NCBI GenBank assembly: GCA_018656005.1
Contig: JABHZW010000026.1
Coordinates: forward strand, 1 to 61,698
Direction: 5' to 3'
Source: Candidatus Pseudelusimicrobium marinum
Lineage (GTDB): Bacteria; Elusimicrobiota; Elusimicrobia; Elusimicrobiales; Elusimicrobiaceae
DNA: 61,698 nucleotides
Position 1 is the first letter of the stretch, and every line of letters begins with the position of its first letter. Of the stretch, positions 19,101 through 26,734 are shown one piece after another. A program made the position numbers and the translations under genes. The notes beneath the pieces were generated by a model, which ran no database searches, was not told the DNA's origin, and worked only from the letters and a program-made list of their open reading frames with translations.

Positions 19101-19343
19101 AATAGAACCAGATTACGACCGATTTTAATGACAACTTTAACTTTAATAGCGAGTATGATGCCGACTGCAGTTGGCACAGGTGTAGGTAGCGGAATTCGAC
19201 GAAGTATGGCGATAGCAATTATTGGCGGGCAAGCATTAGCATTGCTTATTACATTGTTAATGACACCAGTTATGTATTCGCTTCTTGATGATTTACAAGA
19301 ATGGCTACGCCGAAAACTCGGCTTTACTTCGTCTTCTCGGTAA
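16170..19343 (+). CDS. RND efflux transporter, AcrB/MexB (HAE1) type
   Basis: 1057 residues, full family length. It is a proton-driven inner-membrane exporter. The first helix follows FVKIFINRPVGTFMFM, a periplasmic porter domain contains DSYPDIEFPFVTVQTTLAGA, and helix 4 carries the proton-relay Asp pair in GLVVDDAIVMLENIYRHM. The second half repeats the layout, and a C-terminal FILVGIVCKNAILQIDY is visible. The short adaptor upstream and TolC complete the pump. Substrates cannot be inferred. Transcription probably ends at the palindromic element that begins directly after the stop codon. Confidence 0.95.
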   Translation: MIDEENNQNNNDKKTEMKRQEMSFEFVKIFINRPVGTFMFMMLFIVLGLFSYLRLGVDSYPDIEFPFVTVQTTLAGASPEEVETSISKELEESINTVDGIKNLYSTSIEGFSSIAIEFELEKDGDVATQEVRDKVNMVLAKLPEGTESPIVQKLNMGATPVLTIATYADMDLIELTETVKKKIKENIENVSGVGTITIIGGREREIHVEVDPLKLYARQLTVEDVRLALIQENLEMPGGRVENENKEYGLRVLGRIDSVEGFGDIIVSNKGSIPIRISDVARVVDTGEQQRSISYINGKRSVALEVRKQSGANVLEVIKNIKKRLKKIDGVLPESVEIKILSDKSEYIKSSIHTVQEHLILGAILASLTIFFFLGNVGTTIIAAFAIPISIIGAFTFMNASNFTINNMTLLGLTVAIGLVVDDAIVMLENIYRHMKEYGKTAMQAAYDGAKEIGFAIVATTLALLVIFVPLAYMEGIVGRFVRSYGLTIAFAVGISAIVALTFTPMLCSKFLKTNKEENKIQKIGNKTNGKIANFYIGILKWALGHRLLMAVFSIGLILSCMFGAKFFMGVDFLPVDDTGRFQVIAKAPEGTTLTDMSKIFRNIENDVKKLPAVVDVITAIGLSSDNFFGSAATSNEGYMTVEMKDLKDRKVTVFQNVAQTRYMLSRYKDLTTKVSVVADVGGGDVGSLEYIVTGPDMDKLHYYATTIADEVAQIEGFKDVDISFSDAKPEYNVIIDRNKAKDMGVSVQVLSQDLRMLVGGEDKITKYKEGSELYQVRIRADEKFRISKEGISAISVTGKDDEGEDMVVRLDSVATIVEGAGPTNIDRKDRQRQITISANLEGIDKGKALKKFEQAFAKLKPSAEYEGKTVGQAEEMVKMLKNFFIAFLLSSILIYIILASQFESFTYPISIMTAIPLTIPLAFVSLIIFRQNLNLFSILGVFILVGIVCKNAILQIDYTNTLRARGLERLPAILQANRTRLRPILMTTLTLIASMMPTAVGTGVGSGIRRSMAIAIIGGQALALLITLLMTPVMYSLLDDLQEWLRRKLGFTSSSR

Positions 19344-19344
19344 A

Positions 19345-19440
19345 TTTGTCAAAGGCAAGCTCAAATACACGGGGGTAAACCCCACTCTAGGTATTACACG
19401 CTTGCCTTTTTCGCGTTTTCGTACAGAATACTTGTAAAAT
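19345..19440 (+). repeat. Palindromic repeat element, copy A (also terminator of acrB)
   Basis: About 76 bases (19345-19420) match the reverse complement of the rpoD-proximal copy (59305-59380 region) at roughly 87 percent by hand alignment. The outer stem AAAGGCAAGC/GCTTGCCTTT ends in TTTTT, so it also works as an intrinsic terminator for acrB. The other copy has AAAGGCAGGC/GCCTGCCTTT, so the stem pair changed on both sides. The right flank (AGAATACTTGTAAAAT, 19425-19440) resembles the right inverted-repeat arm of the other copy. The left arm is not recognisable because it would fall inside the acrB coding end. Confidence 0.78.
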
Positions 19441-19467
19441 TTTTTTGTTATAAAAATTAAGTTAGGG

Positions 19468-20661
19468 CTATTTTGTAAATGGGCTGGTTATTCGTTTGAA
19501 AACGCCAGTGCAATATGCGATTACCATTCCGTAATTTGAAATTTGTAAGCCTGCTTCAAGACAATCTTCTAACCTGTTTTCCAATTGTTTTTTTGTTGCT
19601 ACACATCCGCCACATTGTATGGCTAAGTTGTACTTTTTTAAGTTTTTTGGAAGAGTATCTAATCCGCAAACAATATCAAAGTTTAACTTTTTACCAGTTT
19701 TTGCCCTTAGCATTCTTGGTATTTTATTTCTGCCGATATCCTCGCAAGTTATTACATTATGGGTGCAACTTTCTAATATTAAAATTTTATCACCATTTTT
19801 TAAAGTGGAAATTTTGTTTGTGCCTTTTAACAAATTTTCAAAATGTTTTTTCTTTCTTGCCAAAAGCACACTAAAACCTGTTAGTGGAATGCTTTTTGGT
19901 AAAACTTTATTAACATATTCAAACATTTGACTATCGGTTATCGCCAATTTTGGTTTTAGCTTGCTTTTGGCTAAAAAGTTTTTTATATCTGTGTGTTGCA
20001 AAACTATAGAGCTTGCATTTTTATCTAATGCGTCCCTTAAAACTTTTTGCTGTGGTAAAATTATTCTGCCTTCTGGCGCTTCACTATCTATTGGCATAAT
20101 TAACATTACAATATCGCCTTTTTTTACTAATCCGTCTAATAATCCGTCGCTTTTAAAGGCATGTTTTGGTAAAAGTTTATTTAAAATTTTTACAATACTT
20201 TTGATATCTGTTTGTTTGCATGAAAAATCTATAATATTATTTTTAAGTTTACTTTTTAAAGAGGTGCTTAATTTTTTTATATCGCTTTTATTATTAATAA
20301 TGAAATAGGGGATATTTTTTTTATTAAAATTTTCTATTAATTTTTCTTCAAACTTGCCAAATAGACTATTTGTTATTAAAAGAAGTCCAATATCTATTTG
20401 GTTAATAATGTTTTTAGTTTTAGCTATTCGTTTTTTACCAAGTGCAGAAATATCGTCGATACCTGCAGTATCTATTATTACACATGGTCCAAAACCGGTA
20501 AGCTCTGCAAGTTTTTTAACAGGATCTGTGGTGGTACCTTTTTGTTTAGCAACTATAGAAATATCTTGCCCTGCTAATGTATTAGTTAGCGAACTTTTAC
20601 CTGTATTAACTCGTCCAAAGATGGCAATATGCGGTCTTTTTTCTGAAGGTAGTTTTCCCAT
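19468..20661 (-). CDS. hydF: [FeFe]-hydrogenase maturation GTPase HydF
   Basis: 397 residues. HydF is the scaffold on which the two-iron subcluster is assembled before delivery to HydA. The N-terminal GTPase domain has G1 GRVNTGKS (16-23), a DTAG motif (G3) and NNKSD (G4). The C-terminal [4Fe-4S] domain has SCTHNVITCEDIGRNKIPR and a QCGGC motif; the family form is usually HCGGC, so a Gln replaces the His. hydE, hydG and hydA are not in the window. Its presence implies hydrogen metabolism and anaerobic life. TATAAT lies 6 bases before the start, with no Shine-Dalgarno sequence. Confidence 0.93.
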   Translation of the reverse strand: MGKLPSEKRPHIAIFGRVNTGKSSLTNTLAGQDISIVAKQKGTTTDPVKKLAELTGFGPCVIIDTAGIDDISALGKKRIAKTKNIINQIDIGLLLITNSLFGKFEEKLIENFNKKNIPYFIINNKSDIKKLSTSLKSKLKNNIIDFSCKQTDIKSIVKILNKLLPKHAFKSDGLLDGLVKKGDIVMLIMPIDSEAPEGRIILPQQKVLRDALDKNASSIVLQHTDIKNFLAKSKLKPKLAITDSQMFEYVNKVLPKSIPLTGFSVLLARKKKHFENLLKGTNKISTLKNGDKILILESCTHNVITCEDIGRNKIPRMLRAKTGKKLNFDIVCGLDTLPKNLKKYNLAIQCGGCVATKKQLENRLEDCLEAGLQISNYGMVIAYCTGVFKRITSPFTK

Positions 20662-20667
20662 ACTTAA

Positions 20668-20673
20668 ATTATA
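20668..20673 (-). promoter_or_regulatory. -10 hexamer 6 bases before hydF
   Basis: TATAAT on the minus strand, then TTAAGT, then the ATG. It lies in the 19-base gap after the glycosyltransferase stop, so hydF may have its own leaderless promoter as well as read-through. Confidence 0.45.
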
Positions 20674-20680
20674 TAATTTT

Positions 20681-21670
20681 TTATCTGCGGAGTTTGTTTA
20701 ATAAATCTTTAATTGGTTTATAAAAATCTGCCAATAAGACATAAGTATTATAATGCCCTTTTTGTATTAAGGATAATAAGTAGCGTTTTCTAAATTTTAG
20801 TGTTTGTATATATTTTTTATCGAAACTTTTAAGCTCTTGTTGAAACTTTTTAAAAAATTCTTTTTTATATTCACTTTTTTTAATAGTGCCTAATATTCTT
20901 AGCAAAAACCGCAGGCGTTTAATTTCAAAATTATCTTTAAAAGTTTCTTGTAAATGTGAATTTTGAGATAAAAATGTTTCTATTGTTTTTATGTTTTCAA
21001 AAAAACCTAAACTATAGTCGTCAAAATGGGTGGTGCATAAAGACCCTTTTTTATCGACGATAGCATAAAATGTATATTTTGTATATCCAACTCTCTCTGC
21101 CTGCATTGCACATTGTGAAAATATTGCATAATCCTCGCCTATTTTAGAGTTTGGAAAAATAATATTATTTAGCAAATCTTTTTTTATAATGGTGTTTGTT
21201 ATATAGCTATAATTTGCAAGATTCTTATGGTCTTTTACTACAAAAACATCACTATCATTTGTCATAAAGTGGGGGGTATTATCATGATAAAATTTATTGT
21301 TTTTATAAATTTTGTGTGCAGATAATACAATTTCACAATTATTTTTTTCTGCAAAATTATACATAACTTCACAAAAATCTGGGGCAAGCCAATCGTCATT
21401 ATCTAAAAAGGAAATATATTTACCATTGGCATTTTTTATGCCTGTTTGTCTCGCTATGCTTGGCCCTTTATTTTCTTGAGTTATTATTTTTAGGTTTTTA
21501 TTTTCTGTTTGAAAAGTTTGTAAAATTTGTGGACAAGAATCTGTGCTACCGTCGTCCACGGCGATAATTTCTATATCTTTTAAAGTTTGCTCTTCGCAAC
21601 TTTTTAAACATTTTTGTAAATATTTTTGCCCATTATATACTGGTATAACAATACTTACTTTTATGCTCAC
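20681..21670 (-). CDS. GT2 family glycosyltransferase
   Basis: 329 residues. GT-A fold domain at the N-terminus: VSIVIPVYNGQKYLQKCL, EIIAVDDGSTD (nucleotide-binding Asp), and YISFLDNDDWLAPDF carrying the DxD-like metal site. The C-terminal third is Lys/aromatic-rich and ends in an FYKPIKDLLNKLRR segment like its two upstream paralogues. It probably adds a sugar to a lipid-linked surface glycan. It starts by ATGA overlap with the preceding gene. Donor and acceptor are unknown. Confidence 0.85.
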   Translation of the reverse strand: MSIKVSIVIPVYNGQKYLQKCLKSCEEQTLKDIEIIAVDDGSTDSCPQILQTFQTENKNLKIITQENKGPSIARQTGIKNANGKYISFLDNDDWLAPDFCEVMYNFAEKNNCEIVLSAHKIYKNNKFYHDNTPHFMTNDSDVFVVKDHKNLANYSYITNTIIKKDLLNNIIFPNSKIGEDYAIFSQCAMQAERVGYTKYTFYAIVDKKGSLCTTHFDDYSLGFFENIKTIETFLSQNSHLQETFKDNFEIKRLRFLLRILGTIKKSEYKKEFFKKFQQELKSFDKKYIQTLKFRKRYLLSLIQKGHYNTYVLLADFYKPIKDLLNKLRR

Positions 21671-22689
21671 TTTTTACCTCTTACTTTATCGTATAGTTTT
21701 CTGAAAGGTTTATAGGCATCTGCTAAAAATAAGTATATAAAATAGTTTTGGTTTAATACAGAATTTAATATTATTTTTTTTCTACCTTTTGGTATTTGTA
21801 GATATTTTTTGGGAGTAGTTTTTAATAATGGTTGGCAAATTTTAAAAAATTCTTTTTTATATTTATAATTTGTGTTTGAAAGTGTGCGAAGCAGTATCCA
21901 AATTTTTTGAGGCTCAAAAACATCTTCGTAATTTTTGTATAAATCGTTCTCTTTTAGAAACTCTTCTGTTAATGCCAAAACTTTTGGCACATCGAAACAA
22001 TTTTTACTGGTTTCCCTCGATACTTGCCCTTGTCGTTGACGGTAAAAATATAAATTTTCTGGTACTACAGCAAAAGTTTTGGCTGCAGCATAGGTCTGAA
22101 AAGATAGCCCAATATCTTCAGCGGTATTAACATTTGGATATTTAATTTTAAAGTTTTTAAAAATTTCTTTTTTATAAAGTTTTAACCATGGAAGCGAAAT
22201 TTTTGCTAAATCTTTATAATCAAGTGTGTTTAGGTTTTTGTTTTTTGCTAAAGCATCTAAAATTGGTTTTCTTTTTGATTTTAAAAATAAATTTTTATCT
22301 TCTATAATATCGCCTTGTTCATTAGTATCTGCATAATTGCAAAAAGTAATATCTGAATCAGTTTTTTGTGCGGTTGTATACAACTTTTCAAACATTGAAG
22401 ATGCTACAAAATCGTCATTATCGCAAAAGCCAATATAATCGCCACTGCAATGTTTTATACCAACCTCTCTTGTTAAACTTATGCCTTTATTTTTTTGGTT
22501 TATAACTTTTAAGTTGCTATGTTTTTTAGCATAGTTGTTTAAAATTTCTAAGGAAGTATCGACGGAACCATCGTTAATTGCAATAATTTCTATATCTTTT
22601 AGTGTTTGGGTAAGCAAGCTATCCAAACATTCGTGTAGATAGTTCTCTGCATTATATACAGGTACTATTATTGAAACTTTTGGGTTCAT
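21667..22689 (-). CDS. GT2 family glycosyltransferase
   Basis: 340 residues, paralogue of both flanking glycosyltransferases. Motifs are VSIIVPVYNAENYLHECLDS, DIEIIAINDGSVDTS and YIGFCDNDDFVASSMF. The second half holds an ED-containing acceptor region (NTAEDIGLSFQTYA) and a YRQRQGQVS stretch. Overlaps of 4 bases on both sides show the three-gene set is translationally coupled. Specificity is unknown. Confidence 0.86.
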   Translation of the reverse strand: MNPKVSIIVPVYNAENYLHECLDSLLTQTLKDIEIIAINDGSVDTSLEILNNYAKKHSNLKVINQKNKGISLTREVGIKHCSGDYIGFCDNDDFVASSMFEKLYTTAQKTDSDITFCNYADTNEQGDIIEDKNLFLKSKRKPILDALAKNKNLNTLDYKDLAKISLPWLKLYKKEIFKNFKIKYPNVNTAEDIGLSFQTYAAAKTFAVVPENLYFYRQRQGQVSRETSKNCFDVPKVLALTEEFLKENDLYKNYEDVFEPQKIWILLRTLSNTNYKYKKEFFKICQPLLKTTPKKYLQIPKGRKKIILNSVLNQNYFIYLFLADAYKPFRKLYDKVRGKK

Positions 22690-23672
22690 TTTTTTCCTCT
22701 CACAACTCTAGACACTTTTTTAAATGGCTTATGAAAATCTGCCAACACTATATATAAAGTATACCAACCTTTTTCAATTAAAAACAGTAAAAATTGTTTC
22801 CTTGGTTTTAGCTTTTTAATATGTTTTCTAGGGGTTTTTTGAAGCATAGTTTTTGCTTGTCTAAAAAACTCTTTTCTTGTTTCAAAAGATACCCGATAAC
22901 TTAAAAAACTTAACATAAGGGTTAGTTTTAGGTGGTTAAAAATATTTTCGTAATCTTTATAAAAATTATTATCTATCAAAAAATCTTCAGTAACTTGCAT
23001 TGCTTCAAAAAACCCTAATGCTTGTTTGTTTTTGGTTTTTGAAAAACTTTGAGTATTTTCGCGGTAGTAATATAAATTTTCTCTTAAAAACGACACTTTC
23101 TTACTGCTTGCCATAATTTGTAGGTAGTGCGAAGTGTCTTCTGCGGTGGCAATTTTAGGAATTGTGATATTATATTTATCAAACAAACTGCGTCTTTGAA
23201 TGGTTGCCCAAATGAAATAACTAGCAAACATATCCTTTGCTTCTAATGCGGGGTAAAAATCCCTATCTTTTGGGAAATTTATGTTTTTTGGCGTTTTTTC
23301 GCCATTTTGATATTTGTAGTAACTACATAAAACGACATCAGAATCTGTTAATTTGGCTTTATTATACAGTTTTTTATACATGGAAGGGTCTACAAAATCG
23401 TCATTATCCACAAACCCGATATACTCGCCTGTTGATGCTGTTATACCCGCTTGGCGAGCCACACCAGTACCCTGATTTTTTTGGTTAATCACGACGATAT
23501 TCCGATATTTTTTAGCATAGGTTTCTATTATTTTAGCAGAGCCATCTGTACTGCCGTCATTTATGAGGATAATTTCAATATCCTTCAAAGTTTGTCCAAC
23601 TAAGCTGTCTAAACACTTAGCCAAATACCGCTCAGAGTTATAAACTGGAACAATGATACTTATTTTTGTCAT
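22686..23672 (-). CDS. GT2 family glycosyltransferase
   Basis: 328 residues from the ATG at 23670-23672. The frame stays open upstream to 23786, but the extra residues overlap the divergent gene and are not homologous to the family, so the shorter form beginning MTKISIIVPVYN is chosen. Motifs are VPVYNSERYLAKCLDSLVG, EIILINDGSTDGSAK and YIGFVDNDDFVDPSMYKKLY. TATAAT lies six bases upstream of this start. It is first in the three-gene glycosyltransferase set and divergent from the long plus-strand sugar operon. Confidence 0.85.
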   Translation of the reverse strand: MTKISIIVPVYNSERYLAKCLDSLVGQTLKDIEIILINDGSTDGSAKIIETYAKKYRNIVVINQKNQGTGVARQAGITASTGEYIGFVDNDDFVDPSMYKKLYNKAKLTDSDVVLCSYYKYQNGEKTPKNINFPKDRDFYPALEAKDMFASYFIWATIQRRSLFDKYNITIPKIATAEDTSHYLQIMASSKKVSFLRENLYYYRENTQSFSKTKNKQALGFFEAMQVTEDFLIDNNFYKDYENIFNHLKLTLMLSFLSYRVSFETRKEFFRQAKTMLQKTPRKHIKKLKPRKQFLLFLIEKGWYTLYIVLADFHKPFKKVSRVVRGKK

Positions 23673-23678
23673 AATATA

Positions 23679-23684
23679 ATTATA
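23679..23684 (-). promoter_or_regulatory. -10 hexamer 6 bases before the GT2 set
   Basis: TATAAT on the minus strand followed by TATATT and the ATG. The surrounding sequence is very AT-rich, so chance is a real alternative. Confidence 0.35.
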
Positions 23685-23707
23685 TATAATATTATAAAGG
23701 GTGCAAT

Positions 23708-24601
23708 ATGAAAGTAAATATAGTGATGTTAACATATAATAATTTGGACACAGCCACAAAACCGTGTCTGGATAGTTTATATGCAAATACCAAAGAGCAG
23801 GATTTTAATCTTATCTTAGTAGACAATGCCTCCAAAGACGGTACTCAGGACTACTTGAAGCAGTTTGCTTCCACAAAGAATAATGTCCAGCTAATACTAA
23901 ACAAAAAAAACCGTGGTTATGCTGGTGGTAATAATGACGGAATTAATAAAACTCTTAAATCCAAAGAAAAATGCGATTTTATCGTTTTGTTAAATAATGA
24001 TTTGTTTTTTACACCAAACTGGCTACAAACCCTTCTTCACCCGTTTACACAAAACGATAAAATCGCATTATGCGGTCCACTTACAAACTATGGCGGTGCA
24101 GAGCAGGAAATAATCATTCCACAAGTTAGCGAAAAAAATTATTTAGATAAATATAAGCAATACACAAAGCCAAACAATTTTAAATATGTAGAAAAGGTTG
24201 CCTTTTTATGTGTAGCTATGAATGTAAAAGCTATAAAAACCATTGGTCTATTAGACGAAAATTTCTTCCCATGTTGGTACGAAGATAACGATTATTGTCT
24301 AAGATCTTTATATAATGGGTATAAAAATGCAGTAAGTTTAGGAAGTTTTGTTTATCATAATCATAGTCAAACAACTAGCCAAATAAAAAGCGAAAATTTC
24401 ACTAAAAGCAAAACATATTACAAACAGAAACACGCTTTTTATTTGGCTAGTGTGGACGAACTTAAAAGATTAAAGAAAAACCCAATTGTAAAAATAATTT
24501 CTATAACTTCAAAAATGCTGGACGAACTTAGAGATTTAACTCGTCCTATAAGAAGAAAAATTAGTTGGAAATTTGAAGAAATATCTAAAGGCAAAAAATA
24601 A
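23708..24601 (+). CDS. GT2 glycosyltransferase, rhamnosyltransferase-like (WbbL type)
   Basis: 297 residues. VNIVMLTYNNLDTATKPCLDSL, LILVDNASKDGTQDYL, NRGYAGGNNDGI and FIVLLNNDLFFTPNWL are typical of the WbbL/RfbN branch that often transfers rhamnose. WYEDNDYCLRSLYNGYKNAV gives the second conserved block. AAAGGGTG upstream supports the start. It opens the about 15-kb plus-strand operon. The dTDP-rhamnose genes at 46853-51063 could supply its donor. Confidence 0.85.
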   Translation: MKVNIVMLTYNNLDTATKPCLDSLYANTKEQDFNLILVDNASKDGTQDYLKQFASTKNNVQLILNKKNRGYAGGNNDGINKTLKSKEKCDFIVLLNNDLFFTPNWLQTLLHPFTQNDKIALCGPLTNYGGAEQEIIIPQVSEKNYLDKYKQYTKPNNFKYVEKVAFLCVAMNVKAIKTIGLLDENFFPCWYEDNDYCLRSLYNGYKNAVSLGSFVYHNHSQTTSQIKSENFTKSKTYYKQKHAFYLASVDELKRLKKNPIVKIISITSKMLDELRDLTRPIRRKISWKFEEISKGKK

Positions 24602-24603
24602 AA

Positions 24604-25305
24604 ATGGATAAAATTAAAATAGTATCTGTAGTATCTAACTTTGATGTCTACAAAACATCAATACAAGATAATAAAGCGATGAATATCCATCAGCTTATTA
24701 GCTACGATAATAGAGAAGAAAACATAGGAATTCCTAAAAGATACAACCATTTTATAGACGAAAATAAAGACGATTGTTGGATAATTTTTTGTCATCAAGA
24801 TTTTGGGTTTAATAAAAATCCACAGGAAATTTTGAATAAGTTAGATAAAAATTTTATTTATGGACCTGTCGGAGTTATGCCAAAGAAACAATTTTTAAGC
24901 ATAATAAGACTTAAACCAAAATTTAATGTTATAAAGAATAAATTGATAGGACAGATTAATCAATTTAAAAAAGAAACTCAAAAATTTAAAAAGAAGGGGT
25001 GTATGGTAGCCAGCTCAACTGTTGTAGAAACTTTGGATTGTTGTTGCCTAATAATACATTCTTCTTTACTTAAAAAACATAATTTGAAATTTGACGAACA
25101 GTTGAGCTGGCATTTATATTCAGAGGAATTTTCTATAAATGCAAAAAACAAACATAATGTATTAACAAAAGTGGTGCAATTTGATTGTTTCCATATCGGA
25201 CAAGGCGATATTAACGAGGATTTTGATACTAGTTGGGACTATGTACTTAAAAAACACAATTTAAAAAAAGTAATAGGCACATGCGCTCCAGCAGGTAAGG
25301 TGTAG
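24604..25305 (+). CDS. Glycosyltransferase-like family protein
   Basis: 233 residues. It resembles the short GT-A-like family with an N-terminal Rossmann strand, a GIPKRYNHFIDENK segment, a WIIFCHQDFGF strand where the DxD would be, and a late LSWHLYSEEFSINAK block. This layout matches glycosyltransferase-like proteins of the Glyco_tranf_2_5 type. Catalytic assignment is uncertain because the metal motif is HQDF rather than DxD. It is two bases from the upstream gene. Confidence 0.6.
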   Translation: MDKIKIVSVVSNFDVYKTSIQDNKAMNIHQLISYDNREENIGIPKRYNHFIDENKDDCWIIFCHQDFGFNKNPQEILNKLDKNFIYGPVGVMPKKQFLSIIRLKPKFNVIKNKLIGQINQFKKETQKFKKKGCMVASSTVVETLDCCCLIIHSSLLKKHNLKFDEQLSWHLYSEEFSINAKNKHNVLTKVVQFDCFHIGQGDINEDFDTSWDYVLKKHNLKKVIGTCAPAGKV

Positions 25306-25315
25306 GAGACATATT

Positions 25316-26734
25316 ATGAAAATACTTTTTTATTTAGAACCTATAACAATGTTAGAAAGGCCATATTTATTTGCACCGATTGCCAATGATTTTATTGGTG
25401 ATTGGTTTTTAAATGCTTTTAATACTAATGAAAAATATTCTAAAAAACTTGATGTTAAATTGATAGTTTCGCAACCTGTAAAAGAGAAGATACATATAAA
25501 TAAGGATTTTCAGGGTGTAGATATTATTTCAATAAGTCAAGATGAAATGTTTAGCCCTTTTGAAAAAGGAACTCATTATACAGAGATTGTGAATAAAGCT
25601 ACTACTAGGAGATTAACTGATAATCAAAACACTTATTACAAAAATCTTATTCTTGATAAATTGAAGGGTTGGAAACCAGATATTATAATGACAATAAATC
25701 CATCACCACAGTTTATAAGAGATTTGGATAAAGATATTTTAGTTTTAGATTTAGAGTCTGCTATATTTTCCAGATATCCTTTTATGCGTAGTTTTTATTA
25801 TGATGCTTGTGGAATGGGTAGTAATAATTTTTTAAATAAATATAAAGATAAAATATCTAAATTTAAAATTAGTAAGAAGGAAAATCAGCAGATAAAGTAT
25901 TTTAAAAAACAAGTGAAAAAAGAGCTTTGTAAATACAATTCTGTAAAGAAAACAATTTCTGAGTTAAGAAAAAAATTTAAGTATGTTGTTTTATTACCTC
26001 TTCAGTTTTCTGGAGTGCCAGCAATTGATACGGAAATGCTTTTTGAATCTCAATATGCTTGTTTGACATATGTTTTGGATAATGTCCCAAAAGATTGTGC
26101 TGTAATAGCAACAGAACATGATTTTAATATGTTTGTAAGTAAAGATAATTGTGCAGAAAAGCTTAAGAAAAAATATCCAAATTTTGTTCACATAGAAAAA
26201 ATGAATGCTTTTAACTCTGCATCAATAAATTTTCTGCCGTATATTGATGGTATAATTAACATAACATCTACAACTGCGATACAGGCATTGTTGTTTGATA
26301 TAAAAATTATTTCTTTAGCAAAAGGGTTTAATAATTGGATGGCAGATGCACAAGGAATAGATAATATTAAAGAAATATTAAAAAAACCTACTAGAAATAA
26401 AAACAATATTCTGTATTGGTATTTGACACATTATGTAACACTGGAGAAGGATGTATACAATGCAGAAAAGGTATACAAAAAGCTACAGGGATATCTTGAT
26501 AAGTTTAAAGCAGAGGGTATTAATTTTAGTTTTTATACCAAGATTAACGATATGCAAGAATTCTCAGATTATGTGATAGAATACATGCGTAAAAAAATAA
26601 GGAATAAGAGATTGTTTTCAGGACTACCTTTTTTGGAAAAAATAAAAAATTATATAGCAAAAAAACTTAAAAATGCAGGAAAATTGCATAGAAAAAGCGA
26701 AGAATATTTAAACATAATCAAGGGGAAAATTTAA
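25316..26734 (+). CDS. Capsule-polysaccharide-synthesis-like protein (GT-B fold candidate)
   Basis: 472 residues. The C-terminal part has an IDGIINITSTTAIQALLFDI followed by KIISLAKGFNNW arrangement, close to the SSTxxxEALL...GxPVIxLGKxFY pattern of KpsS/KpsC-like retaining Kdo transferases. The region before it has YVVLLPLQFSGVPAIDTEML. A weak sugar-donor site of CMP type is plausible and would suit the KdsB-like gene downstream. AGGAGA lies upstream. The following gene begins directly after its stop codon. Confidence 0.55.
   Translation: MKILFYLEPITMLERPYLFAPIANDFIGDWFLNAFNTNEKYSKKLDVKLIVSQPVKEKIHINKDFQGVDIISISQDEMFSPFEKGTHYTEIVNKATTRRLTDNQNTYYKNLILDKLKGWKPDIIMTINPSPQFIRDLDKDILVLDLESAIFSRYPFMRSFYYDACGMGSNNFLNKYKDKISKFKISKKENQQIKYFKKQVKKELCKYNSVKKTISELRKKFKYVVLLPLQFSGVPAIDTEMLFESQYACLTYVLDNVPKDCAVIATEHDFNMFVSKDNCAEKLKKKYPNFVHIEKMNAFNSASINFLPYIDGIINITSTTAIQALLFDIKIISLAKGFNNWMADAQGIDNIKEILKKPTRNKNNILYWYLTHYVTLEKDVYNAEKVYKKLQGYLDKFKAEGINFSFYTKINDMQEFSDYVIEYMRKKIRNKRLFSGLPFLEKIKNYIAKKLKNAGKLHRKSEEYLNIIKGKI

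Noticed and set aside
23673-23786. N-terminal extension of the GT2 gene to 23786
   Set aside because: Overlaps the divergent gene start, is not homologous to GT2 proteins, and a family-type start with a -10 box exists at 23672.
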